Positions 47,603 through 56,932 of a stretch of DNA of 64,000 bases are shown one piece after another. Source of the DNA: Limnothrix sp. CACIAM 69d (lineage in GTDB: Bacteria > Cyanobacteriota > Cyanobacteriia > CACIAM-69d); assembly GCA_001913845.2 (NCBI GenBank), contig MKGP02000064.1:1-64000 (forward strand), given 5' to 3'. The notes under the pieces are model-generated. The model made no database searches. It saw only the letters and a program-made list of their open reading frames with translations, and was not told the origin of the DNA. The stretch's first letter is position 1. Every line of letters begins with the position of its first letter. The translations under genes and the position numbers were made by a program.

Positions 47603-48283
47603 ATGAGTGCTCTTCAGCAAGCGTCCACGAAGCATGACATTTTGAAATACCTCCTCCAGCAGGGCGAGGCCACGGCCCAACGGTTGGCGGAGGCGCTGGG
47701 CATCAGCCCACAGGCCACCCGTCGCCACCTGAAGGATCTCGAAAGCGAGGGGCTGATTTTGCACGAGGCAGCCAGGGGCGGCACGGGTCGTCCCCAGCAC
47801 CTTTACCGGTTAAGTCCGGCGGGGCGATCGCAGTTTCCCGACAACTACGATGAATTTGCCGTGGATTTGCTCCACACCCTGACCGAAACGATCGGGAATG
47901 ACCAGGTGCAGTCCCTGTTGCGACAACAGTGGGTGCGCAAGGCGTTGGACTACCGACGACATCTGGGCGCGGGGAATTTGCGCGATCGGGTGGCTCGGTT
48001 GGTGGACTTGCGCCGCGCCGAGGGCTACATGGCCGAGTGGGAAGCGATCGAGCCGGAAGCTGAGGGCAAACCACGATACTTGCTGGTGGAGCATAACTGC
48101 GCCATTTCCACCGTGGCTGAGTCCTATCCCGGCGTTTGTGCCCATGAATTGGAAATGTTTGCGATCGCCCTCCAGGGCTGCAAGGTGGAGCGCACCCACT
48201 GGATTGTGGGCGGTGAGCACCGTTGTGGCTACTCCATCCAAGAGTCGGAAGCCACCCCCACCCCCGCAACCCGCGCCAACTAG
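47603..48283 (+). CDS. sufR: Fe-S-sensing repressor SufR
   Basis: A 226-residue regulator: winged helix at about 10-75 (TAQRLAEALGISPQATRRHLKDLESEG) and a C-terminal sensor with Cys166, Cys179, Cys193 and Cys208, spaced CX12CX13CX14C as in cyanobacterial SufR. The cluster-bound dimer represses suf; cluster loss relieves it. It is divergent from ftrC-sufBCDS with its operators in between, and presumably autoregulates. Confidence 0.96.
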   Translation: MSALQQASTKHDILKYLLQQGEATAQRLAEALGISPQATRRHLKDLESEGLILHEAARGGTGRPQHLYRLSPAGRSQFPDNYDEFAVDLLHTLTETIGNDQVQSLLRQQWVRKALDYRRHLGAGNLRDRVARLVDLRRAEGYMAEWEAIEPEAEGKPRYLLVEHNCAISTVAESYPGVCAHELEMFAIALQGCKVERTHWIVGGEHRCGYSIQESEATPTPATRAN

Positions 48284-48533
48284 GCTTGCCCCCACCCGGC
48301 CCCACAACCATAGGGGCGCAATAAAGGTGCAAGCGATCGGGTCAGAAATCGGGCTAAGGTTAACTAGCGGGGGGTTGCCGATTGCAGCGCGCCTATTCAA
48401 CTCCGCCTGTTAATTCCACCCATTCCAGCCCGCCCATTGCCTCTCGGGTGCTGTCTCCCAAACCTGGGTGAACCGAGCCGAGCGATCGCGATGGAAACCG
48501 TCCGCCTCGATGCCTATGCCGCTGAACAATCCG

Positions 48534-48788
48534 ATGAATCCTCAGGGTTTGGAGTTTTTGACCCCCGAAGAGTCTGCAAAGGTCGATGCGGCTCTGTTGT
48601 CTCAGCCCGAAAAGTTTTTAACGCGGTTGACCCTCTCGTCTTTGAAACTGCTGCGCTACATTGCCGAGGACGAGGGCGTGGCGATCGAAGCGTTAACCCA
48701 TGATCAGGTGATTGCTTGGTTTGAGCGTGATGCAAAGCGCAAGCGCGAGCAGGGAATTGATGCGACAGTGCTGAAGTGGGATGTTTAG
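48534..48788 (+). CDS. Small conserved hypothetical protein
   Basis: A soluble protein of about 84 residues (MNPQGLEFLTPEESAKVDAA) with helical character, an acidic middle and a basic segment (RDAKRKREQG) before the end. I do not recognise the family. The chosen ATG is an estimate; the frame extends about 22 codons upstream. A hairpin terminator follows 9 bases after the stop, which supports it as a real expressed gene. Confidence 0.65.
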   Translation: MNPQGLEFLTPEESAKVDAALLSQPEKFLTRLTLSSLKLLRYIAEDEGVAIEALTHDQVIAWFERDAKRKREQGIDATVLKWDV

Positions 48789-48796
48789 ATCGGTTT

Positions 48797-48824
48797 ACAG
48801 ACCTGTTTTGGCGGGTCTGTTTTT
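48797..48824 (+). terminator. Rho-independent terminator after the 48534 gene
   Basis: ACAGACC (48797-48803) pairs with GGTCTGT (48814-48820), followed by TTTT. Loop of 10 bases. Well placed 9 bases after the stop. Confidence 0.8.
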
Positions 48825-48952
48825 GATAGATTTTGGGTCTAATTTCCTTTTGAATTGCCTTTCAATTTCCCTTTGAGCTTCCAGTTCACGTTCAATTTAA
48901 GTTCAATTTCCAACGCTAATCCCAACTCTAATTCCCGATTTACACCACCACC

Positions 48953-49390
48953 ATGCTTGACTGGCTGCACACCCTTCTGGGTCACGATCATCACGCCCTG
49001 TCCCAATCGATCCAAGCAAGTTGGCAGTTTGGGTTTTCTGCCTTGCAAACCAGCCCTGCCAGTGAATTTTCACGGGGCTATTGTGTCCAAATTTGTGCCT
49101 TTTTGGTGCCGGCTAACTTATTGGCAACCATTCAAGCGTTGGTGATGATGGTGATCGATCGCCCCCTGCGCGATCGCTTGGTGATTGGTTTGGTTGGTAG
49201 TCTCTACGCCACCTTGATGGTGTTGCATGTGGCGACCTGGTTTGCGGTGGGCGTGGTGATGGCTCCGACCTATGTGTTGCTGTCGTTGGCGGTGGTTTGT
49301 TTGGTGATGAATGGGGCAATCATTGGAAAAGCGGTTCGATCGAGATCAAACTTGAGCAGCTCCGTCGCCGCTTCGGCCCCAGCCCTCTAG
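48953..49390 (+). CDS. Small integral membrane protein, unknown function
   Basis: 145 residues with about three hydrophobic segments (LVPANLLATIQALVMMV, LVIGLVGSLYATLMVLHVATWFAVGVV, APTYVLLSLAVVCLVMNGAII) and a hydrophilic N-terminus with His residues (LLGHDHHALS). The C-terminus is a short Ser/Ala tail. I do not recognise the family. Its end lies 157 bases from a palindrome that separates it from the convergent petL. Confidence 0.65.
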   Translation: MLDWLHTLLGHDHHALSQSIQASWQFGFSALQTSPASEFSRGYCVQICAFLVPANLLATIQALVMMVIDRPLRDRLVIGLVGSLYATLMVLHVATWFAVGVVMAPTYVLLSLAVVCLVMNGAIIGKAVRSRSNLSSSVAASAPAL

Positions 49391-49547
49391 AACTGCACCC
49401 TTAAGACTGCTAGGACTGAACCAATCAAACTGCACCAATCGATACCCATCGATAAAAACCAGAAGAGATGCCTTTTGAATAGGCACAAGTTCAAACCGAT
49501 CACCAGATCAACTCAAAAAAGCTCAAAAGTTCAACCCAAAAAGCAGA

Positions 49548-49567
49548 CAAGGGGCTTAAGCCCCTTG
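49548..49567. repeat. Dispersed palindrome, copy 7 (between convergent genes)
   Basis: CAAGGGGCTTAAGCCCCTTG, a perfect palindrome between the membrane protein gene and petL, both ending towards it. Probably a shared terminator. Confidence 0.8.
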
Positions 49568-49670
49568 CCCCCGTCATCTTGTCAGCCCACAATCTTGCTG
49601 TGGAAGAATCAGGGCTGTCACCCATTCGATTAACCCAGATCCGCTCGATCTAGATTAAACCGAGACAAAT

Positions 49671-49766
49671 CTAGATCAGCTTGATGGCCCGCAGGGTGAA
49701 CATCATGCCCGCTGCCACGCCCAACATGCCACCAAAGAAGATGAAATAAGTAATTACGCCAGACAT
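49671..49766 (-). CDS. petL: Cytochrome b6f subunit PetL
   Basis: A 31-residue single-helix protein beginning MSGVITYFIFFGGML and ending LRAIKLI. The ending and length match the cyanobacterial PetL of the cytochrome b6f complex (the Mastigocladus protein ends IKSIKLI). A GGGAGG ribosome site lies 10 bases before the ATG on the minus strand. PetL is peripheral in the b6f dimer of the thylakoid membrane and adds stability. Too short for standard gene calling, so easily missed. Confidence 0.85.
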   Translation of the reverse strand: MSGVITYFIFFGGMLGVAAGMMFTLRAIKLI

Positions 49767-49897
49767 GGGCCAAGCCTCCCAATGGATTCTGAAAAATGGG
49801 TTAGTCCCTAACCATTGAACCATCCCGCGCTAAAATACGGCCCGCTCTGGTTTTTTGCCATTCGTTCACTGTTGCTGGCGCAATTGCGCTTTGGGTT

Positions 49898-50998
49898 ATG
49901 GCCGCTACGATTCGCGTAAATTTACCCCAAAATGCCTACGACATCGCGATCGGGGCGGGCTTGCTCGATCATGTGGGCGATTGGATGCGCGAGCGATCGA
50001 CCCAAACCAATCCCAAGGTTTTGCTGGTCTCAAACCCGCAAATCTTCAGACGCTATGGCGATCGGGTGATCACGTCCCTGCGGGCCGCGGGCTACCAAGT
50101 CCAAAGCTGCATTTTGCCCGCTGGCGAGCGGTACAAAACCCCCAACTCGCTCCAGAAAATTTACGATGCGGCTCTCGATTTCCGTTTGGAGCGATCGAGC
50201 GTCATGTTGGCGCTGGGCGGCGGAGTGATTGGCGACATGACCGGATTTGCGGCTGCCTCTTGGTTGCGGGGCATTGCCTTTGTGCAAGTGCCCACCTCAC
50301 TGCTGGCCATGGTGGATGCCGCGATCGGGGGCAAAACTGGCATTAACCATCCCCGAGGCAAAAATCTGATTGGGGCGTTTCACCAACCGAGGCTGGTGTT
50401 GATTGATCCCGAGGTGTTGGCCACCCTGCCGGTGCGGGAACTGCGGGCGGGCATGGCGGAGGTGATTAAGTACGGCATTATCTGGGATCCAGACCTGTTC
50501 GATCGGCTGGAAGCGGCCCCGCGCCTCGATCGATTTGCCGCCATTCAACCCCTGTTGGGCGAAATTTTGCAGCGATCCTGTCAAGCCAAGGCCGATGTGG
50601 TGGCCCAAGACGAAAAGGAAGGGGGCTTGCGGGCCATCCTCAACTATGGCCACACGATCGGCCATGCGATCGAGTCATTAACCAACTACCGCTTGGTGAA
50701 CCATGGGGAAGCTGTGGCGATCGGGATGGTGGCGGCGGCCGAGTTGGCGGCCAAAATGAACCTTTGGGATGGGGAAAACTGCGCCCGCCAACTGGCGGTG
50801 ATTCAAAAAACGGCCCTGCCCGATCGCGTGCCGGCCAGCCTCGATCCGGAAGCGATCGCGGATTCCCTGCTGTTAGATAAAAAAGTCAAAGACGGCAAAG
50901 TTCGCTTCATTTTGCCCACTCGGATCGGAACCGTTGAAATGGTTGATCAAGTCCCCGCCGATGTGTTGTATCCAGTGCTTCGGGCCTTACAAGGCTGA
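49898..50998 (+). CDS. aroB: 3-Dehydroquinate synthase
   Basis: A 366-residue NAD- and metal-dependent enzyme of the shikimate pathway. The NAD site ([16 protein letters not shown]), [19 protein letters not shown], the Glu/Lys region [12 protein letters not shown] and the metal His motif ([22 protein letters not shown]) are all present. Length is full. It begins 131 bases after the divergent petL. Confidence 0.96.
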   Translation: MAATIRVNLPQNAYDIAIGAGLLDHVGDWMRERSTQTNPKVLLVSNPQIFRRYGDRVITSLRAAGYQVQSCILPAGERYKTPNSLQKIYDAALDFRLERSSVMLALGGGVIGDMTGFAAASWLRGIAFVQVPTSLLAMVDAAIGGKTGINHPRGKNLIGAFHQPRLVLIDPEVLATLPVRELRAGMAEVIKYGIIWDPDLFDRLEAAPRLDRFAAIQPLLGEILQRSCQAKADVVAQDEKEGGLRAILNYGHTIGHAIESLTNYRLVNHGEAVAIGMVAAAELAAKMNLWDGENCARQLAVIQKTALPDRVPASLDPEAIADSLLLDKKVKDGKVRFILPTRIGTVEMVDQVPADVLYPVLRALQG

Positions 50999-51127
50999 TG
51001 GTGGGGTCACTGAGCGTCGGTCTTGGGCTGAATGCTGGCTTTTCCCGGGTTCGGTCAGTGTTCGGCCAAATGTAGTAGACTCTGCCTGACGCGGGTTCTC
51101 GTTGCATTCTGAAACGTTGGTAGCCCC

Positions 51128-52177
51128 ATGTTCCCGTATTTGTTTCATTTCATTGCGTTTCTGGCGGCGGCGGCCATTGTGATGTGGACAACGCCGATCG
51201 TCCGGGCTGCGGGCCTCAAAACTGGGCGCTTTGACCTCCCCAACGAGCGTAAAATGCACGATCGCCCCATGGTTCGGCTGGGGGGAATTTCGATCTTTTG
51301 CGGCGCGATCGCAGCCCTTGGCCTGGTGTGGTGGCTGGGCGGCTTTGAAACCGCCAGTTCCCACAAAATCAATGAAATTATTGGCGTTTTAGGGGGCGGA
51401 ATCGCCTTTTTTGCGATCGGGCTGGCGGATGACCTGTATGGCCTTTCTCCCTTCACACGCCTGGCCATCCAAACCGCCGTCGCCACCGTCTGTTGGCATG
51501 TGGGCGTTAGCATCGACTTTCTCACAATTCCTGGCTTGGGCCTGGTGCAATTGGGCTGGCTGAGCTTGCCCATCACCGTTCTCTGGTTAGTGGGCATGGT
51601 GAACGCCATCAACTGGATTGACGGTCTGGATGGGTTGGCGGCCGGCGTTTCCGGCATTTCCGCCACCGTCATGATGTTTGTGGCTCTGTTTATGAACCAG
51701 CCGGCCGTGGGCCTGATTGCCGCAGCCTTGGCGGGCGCAGCCCTCGGATTTTTGCGCTACAACTTCAACCCTGCCCAAATCTTTATGGGAGACGGGGGAG
51801 CCTACTTTATGGGCTTTGTGCTGGCAGGGGTTGGGGCGATCGGCCTGGTGAAGGTGACCGCCGTCACTTCTGTACTGCTGCCTTACCTGATCCTGGCGGT
51901 TCCGTTGCTGGATATGTCGGCGGTCATTCTCGATCGCCTGCGCAACGGCAAGCTGCCTTGGATTGCCGACAAGCGACACCTACACCACCGCCTTTTGGAT
52001 GCCGGCCTGTCCCATCGGGCGGCCGTTTTGTTTATTTATGCCCTGACCCTGTGGGTGGGAACCCTGGCTCTGGCTTTTTCCGGAATGCCCAGCGGTCTTG
52101 GCTATGCCCTCGCGGCCACCGCCGTTTTGAGCTACATGGGCTGGCAGGTTTGGCGACAGGCCAAAAACCCCTCCTAG
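51128..52177 (+). CDS. Polyprenyl-phosphate GlcNAc/sugar-1-phosphate transferase (WecA/TagO family)
   Basis: A 349-residue, ~10-helix membrane enzyme that transfers a sugar phosphate from a UDP-sugar to undecaprenyl phosphate, starting a surface polysaccharide. Family marks are the early FDLPNERKMHDRPMVRLGG, the Asp-rich DDLYGLSPFTRL, NAINWIDGLDGLAAG, IFMGDGGAYFMGF and the His-rich KRHLHHRLLDAGL. The His-rich motif places it in the WecA/TagO group, not MraY. It follows aroB by 130 bases, with the GUN4-like gene 10 bases downstream. Confidence 0.93.
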   Translation: MFPYLFHFIAFLAAAAIVMWTTPIVRAAGLKTGRFDLPNERKMHDRPMVRLGGISIFCGAIAALGLVWWLGGFETASSHKINEIIGVLGGGIAFFAIGLADDLYGLSPFTRLAIQTAVATVCWHVGVSIDFLTIPGLGLVQLGWLSLPITVLWLVGMVNAINWIDGLDGLAAGVSGISATVMMFVALFMNQPAVGLIAAALAGAALGFLRYNFNPAQIFMGDGGAYFMGFVLAGVGAIGLVKVTAVTSVLLPYLILAVPLLDMSAVILDRLRNGKLPWIADKRHLHHRLLDAGLSHRAAVLFIYALTLWVGTLALAFSGMPSGLGYALAATAVLSYMGWQVWRQAKNPS

Positions 52178-52187
52178 GGCCAACTGA

Positions 52188-52937
52188 ATGGATCCGATCG
52201 CCCTACTGATTAGCCTGGGGCTGGGCGGGGCGATCGGCTGGTGGGGGCGTGCTGCTTGGCGATCGCCCAAACCCGATTTATCGCCCTCCTTGGATCAGCT
52301 TCAGCATTACCTGTGGCAGTGGCACGATCGCCATGCCCAATCCTTAGATCTGTTACTTGATCGACAGGTAACCCTAGAACAGCACTTGCAAACCTTGGGC
52401 GATCGGTTAGGGGCGATCGAGCAACAGCTCAACACCTTGCCCGCCTTCCCGATCGACCCCGAACCCGTCCCCCTGGCCTCAGCGATCGGGTTCGATTACC
52501 TGCCCCTCAATGACTTGCTTGGCAATGGACAATGGCAAGCCGCTGACCAAGCCACCCGAGACTACTTGCTAGCGGCCTTGGGCAAATCAACCCGGGATTC
52601 CCTCACCCCCGAAGACTTCCAGAGCCTCCCGCTCACGGACTTAGCCACCATCGACCATCTTTGGACCTATTGGAGCGGTGGTCGATTTGGTTGGACAGCC
52701 CAGCAAGCCACCTGGCAAGCGGCCCAAGGCGACTATGGGCAATTTTGCGATCGGGTTGGTTGGCGCAAAGGTGAATCCTGGTGCTATGCTGACGAACTTT
52801 CCTTCCGCAACGATGCGCCCATCGGCCATTTACCCACCATTGTTTGGACAAAACGCGCCTGCTACGGTCTAGGATCGGTTCCCGTGTCGAGCCTGTTGGC
52901 CGCCTTGCTCGATCGGTCAGCTCAGACCGATTGCTAA
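52188..52937 (+). CDS. Membrane-anchored GUN4-domain protein
   Basis: 249 residues. The first 25 are hydrophobic (ALLISLGLGGAIGWWG), then a helical linker. The last 140 or so form a GUN4 domain (FDYLPLNDLLGNGQWQAADQATRDYLL, DLATIDHLWTYWSGGRFGWTAQQATW). GUN4 binds protoporphyrin and stimulates Mg-chelatase; this version with an N-terminal anchor is one of several GUN4 paralogues found in cyanobacteria and need not be the chlorophyll one. It starts 10 bases after the sugar-transferase gene, so it is likely co-transcribed with it. Confidence 0.88.
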   Translation: MDPIALLISLGLGGAIGWWGRAAWRSPKPDLSPSLDQLQHYLWQWHDRHAQSLDLLLDRQVTLEQHLQTLGDRLGAIEQQLNTLPAFPIDPEPVPLASAIGFDYLPLNDLLGNGQWQAADQATRDYLLAALGKSTRDSLTPEDFQSLPLTDLATIDHLWTYWSGGRFGWTAQQATWQAAQGDYGQFCDRVGWRKGESWCYADELSFRNDAPIGHLPTIVWTKRACYGLGSVPVSSLLAALLDRSAQTDC

Positions 52938-53567
52938 AACCCGTCTGGGCCACGGCCAATTCCCCAAAAATGAAGAACGACGAACAATTCGCCCATTAAC
53001 CAACCCATCAACCAGCTCACCAATGCCATCCAAAATTTGATTGAAATCCCCAGAAAAAGCGATAAATAACTAATATTATTCAAATTTTCTGTATATAAAC
53101 TTTTGTAGTAAAACTGTAGTAAAACCATTAATCATCAGAACTGATTCGTGACTTATTCATGGGAAAAATTCAAAAAAATATCGACCTCTCACGACGCACT
53201 CAATTGCTCCTCTAGTGGTTGATCGGGACCTAAATTTTCTAGGTTAGCTTGCCAATCAGCTCAAGAATTGCGATCGCACATTGCCATTCCCAACTATCAA
53301 TGCTGCTTTGACAAATCTATAAAAATCACTAATTAGGAAATGAATGACCCTTCAGAGCCAAATCATGCTTGCTTTGCTCCCATCCAGCAGGGCAATCGAT
53401 CGTTAAAAATCTTGCAGAAAAAATCTTCACCCCAAGCTAATTTTTCAACGATCACGAATGATTCCTTTGTCGTAGATTAAAAAAGCGATCCGTGGGCAGG
53501 GCCACCGCCTCCCCACACCCTTAGCTCCCGGTTGGAGTGATTGTTCTTAAACTTCGCAACCAAATCC
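52938..53567. other. Gene-free AT-rich region
   Basis: About 630 bases with no supported gene between the GUN4-like gene and the antiporter gene. It is clearly AT-richer than the rest of the window and has few HIP1 sites. A word GTAGTAAAAC(T/C) is repeated near 53106 and 53117. Promoters of the antiporter gene presumably lie at the right end. Confidence 0.5.
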
Positions 53568-54977
53568 ATGTTCTTACAGGAAACCCTGGCAGCTTTCATC
53601 ACGCGGATGGATGGCATCGCTCTAAGTAATTTTGTTCCCCTGTTTGCGCCCCTGCTGGCCACCGCCGAAGCCGAAAACGCCCCGATCGTTTTGGCTGGCG
53701 TGCTCTTATCCCTAGTGATCATTTATTTGTCCAGCAAAATTGGCTCAGAGGTAGCCAAGCGGCTAGACTTTCCACCCGTTTTGGGTGAACTGGTTGCCGG
53801 GGTGATCGTTGGGGTGTCAGCACTGCACCTGATTGTGTTCCCAGAAGGGGGCTTGACGGCCAATGACTCGATCGTGATGCAGGCCCTCAGCCTGATTAAC
53901 ACCCTCACGCCCGAAGCCGTCACGGATATCTTTAGCTCCCAGAGCGAAGTCATTTCCGTGCTGGCGGAATTGGGCGTGATTGTGTTGCTGTTTGAAATCG
54001 GCCTGGAGTCTGACCTGCGGCAACTCAAAGAAGTGGGCATTCAGGCCACCGTTGTGGCCTGCGTGGGAGTTGCGGTTCCCTTCGTCGCGGGCACTGCGGG
54101 GCTGATGACCATTTTTGGTGTGCCCGCCATTCCTGCCATCTTTGCGGGCGCGGCCCTGACCGCCACCAGCATCGGGATTACCTCCAAAGTCCTGTCGGAG
54201 TTGAACCAACTCAAATCCAAGGAAGGACAAATCATCGTTGGCGCGGCGGTGATTGATGATGTGCTGGGGATCGTGGTGTTGGCCGTGGTGGCCAGCCTGG
54301 CCAAGACCGGCGAAATTGACACCGGCAACGTGATTTATTTGATTGTTAGCTCCACGGTGTTTCTGTTTGGCTCCATTCTCCTGGGTGGTGTATTTAACCA
54401 GTTTTTTGTGAAGACCGTTGAAGTGCTGAAAACACGCGGTAATGTCGTGATTCCGGCCTTTATTTTTGCTTTTTTCATGGCGTTTTTAGGCAACGCAATT
54501 CATTTGGAAGCCATCCTAGGAGCCTTCGCTGCCGGGTTGGTGTTGGATGAAAGCGATGCCCGCAATGAATTGGATGAGTTGGTGAAGCCGATCGCGGATT
54601 TGCTGGTGCCTATTTTCTTTGTGACGGTTGGGGCCCGCGCCGATTTGGGTGTGCTGAATCCGGCAGTTCCCGAAAACCGAGCCGGCCTGCTGATTGCCGT
54701 GTTCTTGGTGGCTGTGGCGATCGTAGGCAAGTTGGTGACCGGCTGGGCCGTGTTTGGGCAACCGGGCATTAACCGCCTGGCGATCGGGGTGGGTATGATT
54801 CCCCGGGGCGAAGTGGGTCTGGTGTTTGCGGGCATCGGTTCCGCCAGTGGTGTACTGAGCAAGCCCCTGGAAGTGTCAATCATCATCATGGTGATCTTGA
54901 CCACCTTCCTGGCTCCGCCGTTCTTGCGAGTGGCCTTTGGGCAGCAGGAATCGAGCACCAGCGAATCAACCCCCTAG
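53568..54977 (+). CDS. CPA2-family cation:proton antiporter
   Basis: A membrane protein of about 469 residues with 12-13 hydrophobic segments. The ATG at 53568 is preferred to the TTG nine codons earlier. Typical patterns are SEVAKRLDFPPVLGELVAGVIVG near helix 2, SQSEVISVLAELGVIVLLFEIGLESDLRQLK, and FAGAALTATSIGITSKVLSEL. DDVLGIVVLAVVA carries the ion-binding Asp pair. There is no RCK/TrkA domain at the C-terminus, so it is a bare exchanger (NapA/Kef type). A terminator follows at 55107. Confidence 0.93.
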   Translation: MFLQETLAAFITRMDGIALSNFVPLFAPLLATAEAENAPIVLAGVLLSLVIIYLSSKIGSEVAKRLDFPPVLGELVAGVIVGVSALHLIVFPEGGLTANDSIVMQALSLINTLTPEAVTDIFSSQSEVISVLAELGVIVLLFEIGLESDLRQLKEVGIQATVVACVGVAVPFVAGTAGLMTIFGVPAIPAIFAGAALTATSIGITSKVLSELNQLKSKEGQIIVGAAVIDDVLGIVVLAVVASLAKTGEIDTGNVIYLIVSSTVFLFGSILLGGVFNQFFVKTVEVLKTRGNVVIPAFIFAFFMAFLGNAIHLEAILGAFAAGLVLDESDARNELDELVKPIADLLVPIFFVTVGARADLGVLNPAVPENRAGLLIAVFLVAVAIVGKLVTGWAVFGQPGINRLAIGVGMIPRGEVGLVFAGIGSASGVLSKPLEVSIIIMVILTTFLAPPFLRVAFGQQESSTSESTP

Positions 54978-55106
54978 GGATTTTTCCAGCAATTTGCCCA
55001 GTTCTCAAAATTCTCTGGGCAACCATTGCCCCCGATCGCACCACGGATCACACCGCTGATCCCGATCGATTGCAATTGATTGCTCATCATCAAACTGGAT
55101 CACCGT

Positions 55107-55132
55107 CGGGGGCCTTGGCTCCCGATTTTTTT
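55107..55132 (+). terminator. Rho-independent terminator of the antiporter gene
   Basis: CGGGGGCC-TT-GGCTCCCG (55107-55124, one G-U pair) followed by ATTTTTTT. It lies 130 bases after the stop and 125 bases before the next gene. Confidence 0.75.
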
Positions 55133-55257
55133 GCTTGGTCTTGGCTTTTTTGTTGGCTTTTTGGGCCCATGATTGGGGCGATCGGGAACTGAGGAACCCC
55201 TCACTTTTCCCAAAATCTGGTAGATTCAGGCAGTCGAACAATGAGTCCTAAGCCGTT

Positions 55258-55995
55258 ATGACCTATTGCCTTGGCATTATTACCCAGGAAGGATTGGTGA
55301 TGGCCGCCGATTCGCGCACCAATGCCGGTGTTGATAATGTTTCTACCTATAAAAAGCTATTTGACTTTTCTTTGCCGGGCGATCGAGTCGTTGTTGTTTG
55401 CACCTCCGGGAATTTATCTCTCACCCAATCGGTTATTAGTCATCTTGAACAGGATTTAAAAAATCAAGCCAGCATCACGCTCCACTCCCTCACCAGCATG
55501 TACGACCTAGCCCATTATGTGGGTCAAACCCTCCGGAAAATTCACCAAGAACATGCCGAGTGGCTCCGCAAAGACAATGTGGATTTTTCGGGAAACTTGC
55601 TCTTGGGGGGGCAAATTCGCGACGAAGGCCCCCAGTTATTTTTGATTTATAACCAAGGCAATTTTATCCATGCCACGGTGGAAACCCCATTTCTGCAAAT
55701 TGGGGAAACTAAGTATGGAAAGCCCATTCTCGATCGCACCGTCAGCTTCAACACCCCCCTCAACTCAGCGGCTAAATGTGCGTTGCTTTCCCTAGACTCC
55801 ACCATGAAGTCCAATATTTCCGTTGGCCCCCCGATCAATATGGTGATGTATCGTAAAGACTCCTTTGAAATTCGCCATCGACTGCGGCTACCGGCGGGCG
55901 ATCCTTACCTAGCCAAAGTGGGGCAAGAATGGGCTGCTTCTTTGCGCAAGGCCTTTGATCAAATGCCCGATTTGGAGTGGGAATATACCAACTAA
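55258..55995 (+). CDS. Anbu-type proteasome-fold protease
   Basis: A 245-residue Ntn-hydrolase of the ancestral beta subunit (Anbu/proteasome-type) family. After the initiator Met the second residue is Thr (MTYCLGIITQEGLVMAADSRTNAG), the expected N-terminal nucleophile, followed by the proteasome-like ADSRTNAG. Related blocks include LLLGGQIRDEGPQLFLIYNQGNFI. In many bacteria Anbu lies with ATP-grasp, alpha-E and transglutaminase genes; none of those is next to it here. Its substrates and whether it needs an unfoldase are not visible. Confidence 0.85.
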   Translation: MTYCLGIITQEGLVMAADSRTNAGVDNVSTYKKLFDFSLPGDRVVVVCTSGNLSLTQSVISHLEQDLKNQASITLHSLTSMYDLAHYVGQTLRKIHQEHAEWLRKDNVDFSGNLLLGGQIRDEGPQLFLIYNQGNFIHATVETPFLQIGETKYGKPILDRTVSFNTPLNSAAKCALLSLDSTMKSNISVGPPINMVMYRKDSFEIRHRLRLPAGDPYLAKVGQEWAASLRKAFDQMPDLEWEYTN

Positions 55996-56037
55996 CCCAA
56001 CTCATCACAACTCATTCTCATCACAACTCATCGAAGA

Positions 56038-56116
56038 CAAGGGGCTTAAGCCCCTTGTGACCACGACTGGCTCCACAACTTTGACCCAATGTATTAAGCC
56101 TGTCGCGCTACTAGGT
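56038..56116. repeat. Dispersed palindrome with conserved right flank, copy 8
   Basis: CAAGGGGCTTAAGCCCCTTG (56038-56057) between the convergent Anbu and nitroreductase genes. The next 60 bases (CCACGACTGGCTCCACAAC ... TCGCGCTACTAGG) resemble those after copy 4. A short TCATCACAACTCAT repeat precedes it. Confidence 0.8.
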
Positions 56117-56120
56117 AAAG

Positions 56121-56732
56121 TTAAGCGCTGGGAAATTGGTTGCGAATCACCACCTCAGAAAGGGGCAATTGGCCACCCCGTTCCCGCGCCGGTTGCACGG
56201 CCTTACCTACCGTAATCATCATGCCAATTAGATGATCGGCCGGGAGCTGAATAATGTCAGCAACGACCTGGGGATCAAAACCAATCATCGGACAGGTATC
56301 GTAGCCCATGGCTTTGGCGGCCAACATCAAGGTTTGGGCCGCAATCCCACAGGAACGCATCGCTTCATCCCGTTGCAGGGTCTCGCTTCCCCCATAGAAC
56401 TGAATAATCATCGGCACCAATTGTTGGCGAACCGCTTCGGGGGCATTTTGCCAATAGCGTTCCGGTTGCTGTTGCCAGGCATTCAAATTTCCACACAACA
56501 ACACCAACAGGGACGCATCGGTCACTTGGGCTTGATTCCAAGAGGCGGCCCGAATCTGTTGGCGCAATTCGGGATCATCCACAATCACAAATCGCCAATT
56601 TTGAATATTGAACGATGTGGGCGACAGCAACACATGCTCCATCAGGGTCTGAATTTCCGCTTCAGACATTTGATGATTGGGGTCGTAATGTTTGACGGCG
56701 CGACGTTGTTGAATAGCGGTCAGGGTATCCAT
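56121..56732 (-). CDS. Nitroreductase-family flavoprotein
   Basis: A 203-residue FMN-dependent NAD(P)H oxidoreductase. The N-terminal MDTLTAIQQRRAVKHYDP, the PTSFNIQNWRFVIVDDPELR region and AKAMGYDTCPMIGFDP are typical. It would reduce nitro compounds or quinones; the physiological substrate is unknown. Length is normal. It stands alone. Confidence 0.92.
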   Translation of the reverse strand: MDTLTAIQQRRAVKHYDPNHQMSEAEIQTLMEHVLLSPTSFNIQNWRFVIVDDPELRQQIRAASWNQAQVTDASLLVLLCGNLNAWQQQPERYWQNAPEAVRQQLVPMIIQFYGGSETLQRDEAMRSCGIAAQTLMLAAKAMGYDTCPMIGFDPQVVADIIQLPADHLIGMMITVGKAVQPARERGGQLPLSEVVIRNQFPSA

Positions 56733-56932
56733 AAGCTGTCCTGAATGGGGTGAATCGACTCAATTTAAGGGAAAGCTGCGGGTCGCCAAGGCCATGGGCC
56801 GCCCCCTAGCGACTTTGGCCCAAGCTCAGGGTGGGGAAATCAAATCGGGGAACGAAGCCGACGAAAATTTCTCCTCACCCTGCGTTAAGTTTAGTAACAT
56901 TGCCCGCAACTGCGACGACTAGGAGAAACACC

